From Bacteroidales bacterium (GTDB lineage: Bacteria > Bacteroidota > Bacteroidia > Bacteroidales > Muribaculaceae): a stretch of DNA of 59,908 nucleotides. A model generated the notes under the pieces. That model ran no database searches. It saw only the letters and a list, made by a program, of their open reading frames with translations, and was not told the origin of the DNA. The stretch is taken from positions 1 to 59,908 of the forward strand of contig JAQXRH010000081.1 in NCBI GenBank assembly GCA_029218425.1, given 5' to 3'. Within the stretch, counting starts at the first letter, position 1, and the number at the start of each line of letters is the position of its first letter. Shown one piece after another: positions 54,992-59,908 of this stretch. The translations under genes were made by a program, and so were the position numbers.

Positions 54992-56227
54992 ATGGTAGAG
55001 ACGACGCGATATGAGCTTGAGAACGGGTTGCGTATAGTGCACAATTACGACGGCAATACAGCTATGGCTGCCGTCAATGTGCTTTATAACGTAGGCGCCC
55101 GCGACGAGAGCGCCGAGCTCACCGGGTTGGCACATCTGTTTGAGCATCTGATGTTTGGCGGGTCGGTCAATATCCCCGACTTTGACGGAGCTATAGAGCG
55201 TGCCGGCGGCAAGGACAATGCGTGGACGTCCAACGATTTCACCAACTTCTACGACCTACTGCCGTCGCAGAATGTAGAGACCGCGTTTTGGTTGGAAAGC
55301 GACAGGATGTTGAGCCCGTCGTTCTCGCCGCAGACGTTGGAGGTGCAGAAGTCGGTGGTGACGGAGGAGTTTAAGCAGCAGTGTCTCAACCGGCCATACG
55401 GTGATATGGGGCATCATCTGCGCAAGCTGGTGTACCGCAAGCATCCCTATGCGTGGCCCGTGATAGGGAAAGAGCCGGGACATATAGCGAAAGTGACCGA
55501 GGAGGATACGCGTGACTTTTTCTTCAGCCATTATGCGCCGAATAATGCCGTACTGGCAGTGTCGGGGAATATCACGGCCGAAGCAACGCTACGCATGGCC
55601 GAGAAATGGTTCGGAGCAATACCGAGGCGTGAAATTGCGCCCCGTGATTATGACTGCGAGCCGGAGCAGACCGAGGCACGATATGCCGAGGCGCAAGGCC
55701 ATGTGCCACAGACCCATATCACCATAGCCTATCCTATGGAAGAGTATGGCACGAAGCAGTATTATTGTGCCGACCTGCTGACCGACCTGATGGCCAACGG
55801 CGAGTCGTCGATTTTTTATAGGGAGTTGCTGATGGAGTGCGACCTTTTCACGTCGGTGGATGCGTCGATAATGGGGAGTGAAGAGCCGGGGATGCTGATG
55901 TTGAGTATGCGTTTGCGTGAAGGGGGCGAGGCCAATGAGCAAAGGGCAATCGACATAGTCGAGGCCAAGGTGCGTGAAATAATGGACCGCGACTTCAGTA
56001 GCACGGAGCTTACGCGTGCCATCAACAAGATGGAGTCGGCGATGACGTTCAGCAATGTCAGCTATTTAGCTAAAGCCCAGGCGCTTGCTATGGCCGAGAT
56101 GCATGGCGAGGATATCAACGGGATGATATCGCGATACCGAGAGCTTACCGCCGCCGACTTGCGCCGGAGCGCTCGCGAGATATTTCGGCCGGATAGAGCT
56201 AATACATTGATATATAGACCTATATAG
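54992..56227 (+). CDS. M16 family zinc metalloprotease
   Basis: A 411-residue insulinase-type protease without a signal peptide, so probably cytosolic. The inverted zinc motif HLFEH is at residues 48-52 (LAHLFEHLMFGG), with the third ligand Glu expected in VVTEEFKQQ near 123. The second half carries the R/Y-type domain found in M16 proteins. Size fits the single-chain, homodimeric M16B group. It lies 48 bases after the cyclophilin gene and 23 bases before tamL. Confidence 0.92.
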   Translation: MVETTRYELENGLRIVHNYDGNTAMAAVNVLYNVGARDESAELTGLAHLFEHLMFGGSVNIPDFDGAIERAGGKDNAWTSNDFTNFYDLLPSQNVETAFWLESDRMLSPSFSPQTLEVQKSVVTEEFKQQCLNRPYGDMGHHLRKLVYRKHPYAWPVIGKEPGHIAKVTEEDTRDFFFSHYAPNNAVLAVSGNITAEATLRMAEKWFGAIPRREIAPRDYDCEPEQTEARYAEAQGHVPQTHITIAYPMEEYGTKQYYCADLLTDLMANGESSIFYRELLMECDLFTSVDASIMGSEEPGMLMLSMRLREGGEANEQRAIDIVEAKVREIMDRDFSSTELTRAINKMESAMTFSNVSYLAKAQALAMAEMHGEDINGMISRYRELTAADLRRSAREIFRPDRANTLIYRPI

Positions 56228-56250
56228 AGGGATAGTATAAAGGGGCGAAA

Positions 56251-58569
56251 ATGAGAAAAATATCAGGCATATTGGTCATGGCGATAGTTGCAATTACGGC
56301 AGTGGTACTGGCGGGGTGCAGCACGTCGCGACATGTGCCGGAGGGGCAGTATCTACTTGACAAAGTGAAGATTGAAGTAGATCCTACGACCGGGATGAAC
56401 GAGGTGACGCTCATCAACTATCTCCGGCAACAGCCCAACCATGTGGTATTGGGCTTTGCGAAATTGCAGCTGGGGATATACAATATGTCAGGGCGCGATA
56501 CGACGCGGTGGTATAACCGCTGGGCGCGCAGTATTGGGCAGGCACCGGTGATATTCAACCGCGACCTCACCGAGCAATCGCGTCGGCAGCTGGAGCTGGC
56601 ATTGGTGAACCGTGGATTTACCAATACGCATGTCACGGTCGACTCGGTGTTCAATCGCAAGGACAGGAAAGTAGAGCTGGTGTATCATATAAACGCGGGT
56701 GCGCCGCATATCATCAGGACGATATCGTATGAGTTTGAGGACCCCGGAGTGGGAGCAGAGATAATGTCGGACAGCGACAAGTTTACAATCTCGGAAGGCA
56801 CGTTGCTCAATAGGGATATACTTGAGAACGAGCGAATTAAGATAACATCGCGATTGCGCGACAAAGGCTACTATTCGTTTACTAAGGACCAGATAACATT
56901 TGTGGCCGACACCACGTCGCGGTCGAAGGATGTAGCGCTGACAATGAAAGTGTTGTTGCCGCAGAAGGCCGACTCGACCTATCGAGAGACGCCAGTGAAG
57001 ATAAGCCGCGTGGTGTATAGGGTAGAGTCGGGTAGAGAGGTGCCCCCGAGTGAGTGCGACACGGTGAGCTCGGGCCCGTTCACGGTGATATATAATGGGG
57101 ATAAGTATCTGAAATTGGGGATATTGGAGGAGAAATGCTTTATTCGGCCGGGCGAGCCATACAGCGTGAGCGACGTCAACCGCACGTATGAGGCGTTGAG
57201 CCAGTTGGCGATAGTGAAGTATGTGAATATCACCATGGTCCCCGACAATGAAGGGGGAGAAAATGCGTTGGAGGCAGTAATAACGCTGACGCGGACGAAG
57301 AAACAGGGAGTGACGTTTGAGGTAGAGGGGACAAACTCGGAGGGGGATTTGGGATTTGGCGTAGGAGTTACGTATCAGCATAGGGACTTGGCGCGTGGCG
57401 CAGAAGTGTTGACGGCGAAAGTGAGAGGGTCGTACGAGAGCCTTTCGGGGAGACCGAGCGGTATTATCAATGACCGCTATACCGAGGTGGCGACAGAGGT
57501 AGGCATCACATTCCCGAAATTTAAGGCACCATTTGTGTCCAAGAGCTTCAAGCAACGGTCGAAGGCCCAGACCGAGTTTGCCTTGTCGTTCAATTACCAG
57601 GAGCGGCCGGAGTATACGCGAGTGATATCGGGTGCGGCGTGGAAATATCGGTGGAATGACCCGTCGAACATGCGTCGTCACACCTTTGACTTGATAGATT
57701 TGAATTATGTGTATCTGCCCAGTTCGACAGAAGACTTCATCAGCACGATAGCACCTCAGAACCCGTTGCTGAGGTATTCGTATGAGGACCACTTGATAAT
57801 GCGCATGGGCTATTCGATATATAGGACCAATCGACGGCCCATCACGCCCGGGGTGGAGCTATCGGGCCCTACCTTCCAGCGAAAGATATGGACGTTGCGA
57901 GCATCGGTGGAGACTGCTGGCAATCTGCTGTATGCGATGTCGAGTGTGACAGGCCAGAACCGTCACGGAGGTGCGTACAAGGTGTTCAACACGCAGTATG
58001 CGCAGTACGCCAAGGCCGATTTCGACTATTCGTGGGTGTATAATTTCAATATGCGCAATTCGATAGCGTTGCATGGGGGGATAGGGGTGAGCGTGCCCTA
58101 CGGCAACTCGAAGATGATACCGTTTGAGAAGCGTTTCTATGCCGGAGGCGCCAACTCGGTGAGAGGTTGGGGCGTGAGGACACTGGGCCCGGGAGCATAT
58201 GATGCGCGCAACTCGGTGATAGATTTTATCAATCAGTGCGGCGATATACGATTGGACTTGAACGTGGAATATCGTGCCAAGCTGTTCTGGGTGATAGAGG
58301 GTGCATTGTTTGTCGATGCGGGAAATATATGGACTATACATAACTATGAGACCCAGCCGGGCGGACAGTTCCATTTCAATAGCTTTTATAAGCAGATAGC
58401 AGCGGCCTACGGGATGGGAATACGCTTTGACTTCACCTACTTCTTGTTGCGACTTGATTTGGGAATGAAGGCGCATAATCCGGCGTCGGGCCAAGAGGAG
58501 TGGCCGTTGCTGCATCCTGATTGGGGGAGGGATAAGACGATACATTTCTCAATAGGTTATCCATTCTAA
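56251..58569 (+). CDS. tamL: TamL: lipidated TamA/BamA-family outer-membrane protein
   Basis: A 772-residue protein with a lipobox LAGC (lipid Cys23), three POTRA-like domains (about 30-370; KVKIEVDPTTGMNEVTLINYL, YRVESGREVP...VIYNGDKYLKLGILEEKCFIRPGEPYSVSDV) and a C-terminal Omp85 barrel. The barrel signature GGANSVRGWG is near residue 632 and the chain ends in HFSIGYPF. Lipidated TamA homologues are a Bacteroidota trait, normally working with TamB. No tamB is found next to it; HAD and S41 genes follow instead. No acidic export signal follows the Cys. Confidence 0.87.
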   Translation: MRKISGILVMAIVAITAVVLAGCSTSRHVPEGQYLLDKVKIEVDPTTGMNEVTLINYLRQQPNHVVLGFAKLQLGIYNMSGRDTTRWYNRWARSIGQAPVIFNRDLTEQSRRQLELALVNRGFTNTHVTVDSVFNRKDRKVELVYHINAGAPHIIRTISYEFEDPGVGAEIMSDSDKFTISEGTLLNRDILENERIKITSRLRDKGYYSFTKDQITFVADTTSRSKDVALTMKVLLPQKADSTYRETPVKISRVVYRVESGREVPPSECDTVSSGPFTVIYNGDKYLKLGILEEKCFIRPGEPYSVSDVNRTYEALSQLAIVKYVNITMVPDNEGGENALEAVITLTRTKKQGVTFEVEGTNSEGDLGFGVGVTYQHRDLARGAEVLTAKVRGSYESLSGRPSGIINDRYTEVATEVGITFPKFKAPFVSKSFKQRSKAQTEFALSFNYQERPEYTRVISGAAWKYRWNDPSNMRRHTFDLIDLNYVYLPSSTEDFISTIAPQNPLLRYSYEDHLIMRMGYSIYRTNRRPITPGVELSGPTFQRKIWTLRASVETAGNLLYAMSSVTGQNRHGGAYKVFNTQYAQYAKADFDYSWVYNFNMRNSIALHGGIGVSVPYGNSKMIPFEKRFYAGGANSVRGWGVRTLGPGAYDARNSVIDFINQCGDIRLDLNVEYRAKLFWVIEGALFVDAGNIWTIHNYETQPGGQFHFNSFYKQIAAAYGMGIRFDFTYFLLRLDLGMKAHNPASGQEEWPLLHPDWGRDKTIHFSIGYPF

Positions 58570-58647
58570 AAGGCTTAATGTGGATGGCAGAGCGGGGCGT
58601 TGGGAGCGAGTTGAACAATAAGGAATAGACTGAAAGGATAGTGATAT

Positions 58648-59316
58648 ATGAATAACGAGAAGAAGCAGCTGGTGATATTTGACTTAGACGGTACGCTATT
58701 GAACACGATAACCGATTTGGGTCAGGCTGCTAATTATGCGCTTGAGAAGAATGGCTATGCAACGCACCATCTGTCGTCGTATCCTCATTTCGTGGGTAAT
58801 GGCATTCGTAAGCTGATAGAGCGGGTACTGCCGGCCGAGTATCGCGAAGCTGAAGAGGTGGAGCGCCTGCGTGTTGATTTCATGGAGTATTACAATGATC
58901 ATCTGATGGATACCACGGAGCCGTATCCGGGTATAGAGGATATGCTGCGCGACTTGCAGGCAGCGGGGATAAAGATGGCGGTAGCTACCAATAAGTATCA
59001 GGCGGCAGCGACGAGGCTGATAACGCATTTCTTTCCGTACATATCGTGGGTGACGATAGCGGGGCAGACCGAAGGCATTCCGGTGAAGCCCGACCCGTCG
59101 GTAGTGTTCAGGGTGCTGGGCGAATGTCCGACAGCGAAGCGAGATGTGATGATGGTGGGTGACTCGGCGGTAGATATCGAGACGGCGCGAAGGGCGTGCG
59201 TGGAGTCGACCGGGGTGAGCTGGGGCTTCCGTAGTGTAGGGGAATTGACCGAGGCTTATGCCGACCATATCATCAACGCCCCCGACGAGTTGGTAGCGAT
59301 AGTGGGAGCCGATTAG
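58648..59316 (+). CDS. HAD family hydrolase (phosphoglycolate phosphatase-like)
   Basis: A 222-residue soluble phosphatase. Motif I is VIFDLDGTLLNT (Asp12 nucleophile, Asp14), motif II AVATNKYQ, motif III Lys in PVKPDPSVVF, and motif IV MMVGDSAVDIETARRA. A four-helix cap lies between motifs I and II as in the Gph/PGP subgroup. The natural substrate cannot be told from sequence. Confidence 0.9.
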   Translation: MNNEKKQLVIFDLDGTLLNTITDLGQAANYALEKNGYATHHLSSYPHFVGNGIRKLIERVLPAEYREAEEVERLRVDFMEYYNDHLMDTTEPYPGIEDMLRDLQAAGIKMAVATNKYQAAATRLITHFFPYISWVTIAGQTEGIPVKPDPSVVFRVLGECPTAKRDVMMVGDSAVDIETARRACVESTGVSWGFRSVGELTEAYADHIINAPDELVAIVGAD

Positions 59317-59405
59317 TCTACCGCGCGCAATCCCATATGGGCAATGCCGCCTATGGAGCTATTACGCCGCAATGTGCCATGCGCAAGCGTGGCCATGGGT
59401 CTCTC

Positions 59406-59908
59406 TTATTTGGAAAGGAGGTCGACGGCGAAGTCGAGGATGGTGTCGTGGCCATGCAGTGCTATCTGTGGGTCGAGGTCGATGGCGCAGCCTTCTGATG
59501 GCTCAATGCCAAATTCGGTAGTCTTTCCGTTAGGGTCGAGGATGGGTGCCGAGGAGAATCGTATACCCCATCCGTTGGGCAGTTCGGAATAGAAAGGCAT
59601 GCCGGAGCCGCCGCCGGTGGTAGCGCCGACAATCTTGACGGCCGGGAGGGTGCGCATGATGGATACGAGATTGTTGGCGGCCGAGTAGGTGGAACGGTTG
59701 GTGAGGATAGCCACGGGTTTGCCCCAGAGGATGCGCCCTTGTTCGGCCGGTTCGTAGTAGTAGGGGTAGGGGTCGGAGAAATCGTCGTGGGCAGGGCCGT
59801 TTTTGTGGCAGATATATCCGGCGAGGGTGCGCTGCGTGATAAATCGGGCTACGAGAGTTTCGACCGAAGTCATGATTCCGCCGCCGTTGTCGCGGATGTC
59901 GATGATGA
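59406..59908 (-). CDS. S41 family peptidase, C-terminal part (5' end outside window)
   Basis: The frame is open to the window end, reading IIDIRDNGGGIMTSVETLVARF, the strand that precedes the catalytic site in C-terminal processing peptidases. The catalytic Ser lies in LTNRSTYSAANNLV. The domain ends with the usual KTTEFGIEPSEG region (family: GIxPD). About 167 residues are visible. It converges with the HAD gene; the 89-base gap shows no terminator. Confidence 0.87.
   Translation of the reverse strand, partial: IIDIRDNGGGIMTSVETLVARFITQRTLAGYICHKNGPAHDDFSDPYPYYYEPAEQGRILWGKPVAILTNRSTYSAANNLVSIMRTLPAVKIVGATTGGGSGMPFYSELPNGWGIRFSSAPILDPNGKTTEFGIEPSEGCAIDLDPQIALHGHDTILDFAVDLLSK

Overview
This window is a stretch of chromosome from a member of the Bacteroidota, most likely a gut-type Bacteroidales. 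Muribaculaceae-like is my guess from composition and gene content; nothing here proves the family. The evidence is the TAnnTTTG type of promoter box in front of many genes, a fused NuoCD with no NuoE/F/G, a lipidated TamA-like protein (TamL), the DUF6242-DUF6089-uppS-bamA-ompH-ompH cluster, and lipoproteins with acidic residues after the lipid cysteine. No transposase, integrase, CRISPR array, tRNA or rRNA was seen.

Layout. 1-9 kb: the 3' end of rpoC with a strong terminator; intergenic DNA full of short palindromic repeats; a YitT membrane protein; trpS; a three-gene phage-type lysis cassette (holin, T7-lysozyme-like amidase, a lipoprotein with a C-terminal membrane anchor resembling a unimolecular spanin) with no other phage genes; murI; and, convergent to it, a prmC-recX-comF operon. 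9-18.5 kb: a giant alpha-2-macroglobulin-like protein without a thioester motif, a secreted glycerophosphodiesterase-like protein, a family-10-type glycosyl hydrolase and ribD.

18.8-37 kb: the most unusual part. A complex I operon (nuoA, B, CD, H) is interrupted by a complete F-type ATP synthase operon (atpD, C, B, E, F, H, A, G) and then resumes (nuoI, J, K, L, M, N). All genes lie on one strand with mostly short gaps, so proton pump and proton-driven ATP synthase could share one transcript of about 18 kb. NuoI carries a duplicated Ala/Lys-rich 48-residue tail. 37.8-45 kb: outer-membrane biogenesis genes (DUF6242 lipoprotein, DUF6089 protein, uppS, bamA, two ompH/skp chaperones).

45-60 kb: a GYF-domain membrane protein with variable repeats, a Rieske-like lipoprotein, argH, an SRPBCC protein, pyrE, argB, prfB with its programmed +1 frameshift and pyk (all minus strand). 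Then on the plus strand come a small protein of unknown function, a cyclophilin lipoprotein, an M16 protease, TamL and a HAD phosphatase, and finally a minus-strand S41 protease cut by the window end.

By eye the plus strand is G-rich at both ends of the window and C-rich in the middle (about 15-45 kb), including intergenic DNA, and the intergenic repeats change orientation in the same way. This suggests an inverted segment. Intergenic tandem repeats of many unit sizes are also unusually common.
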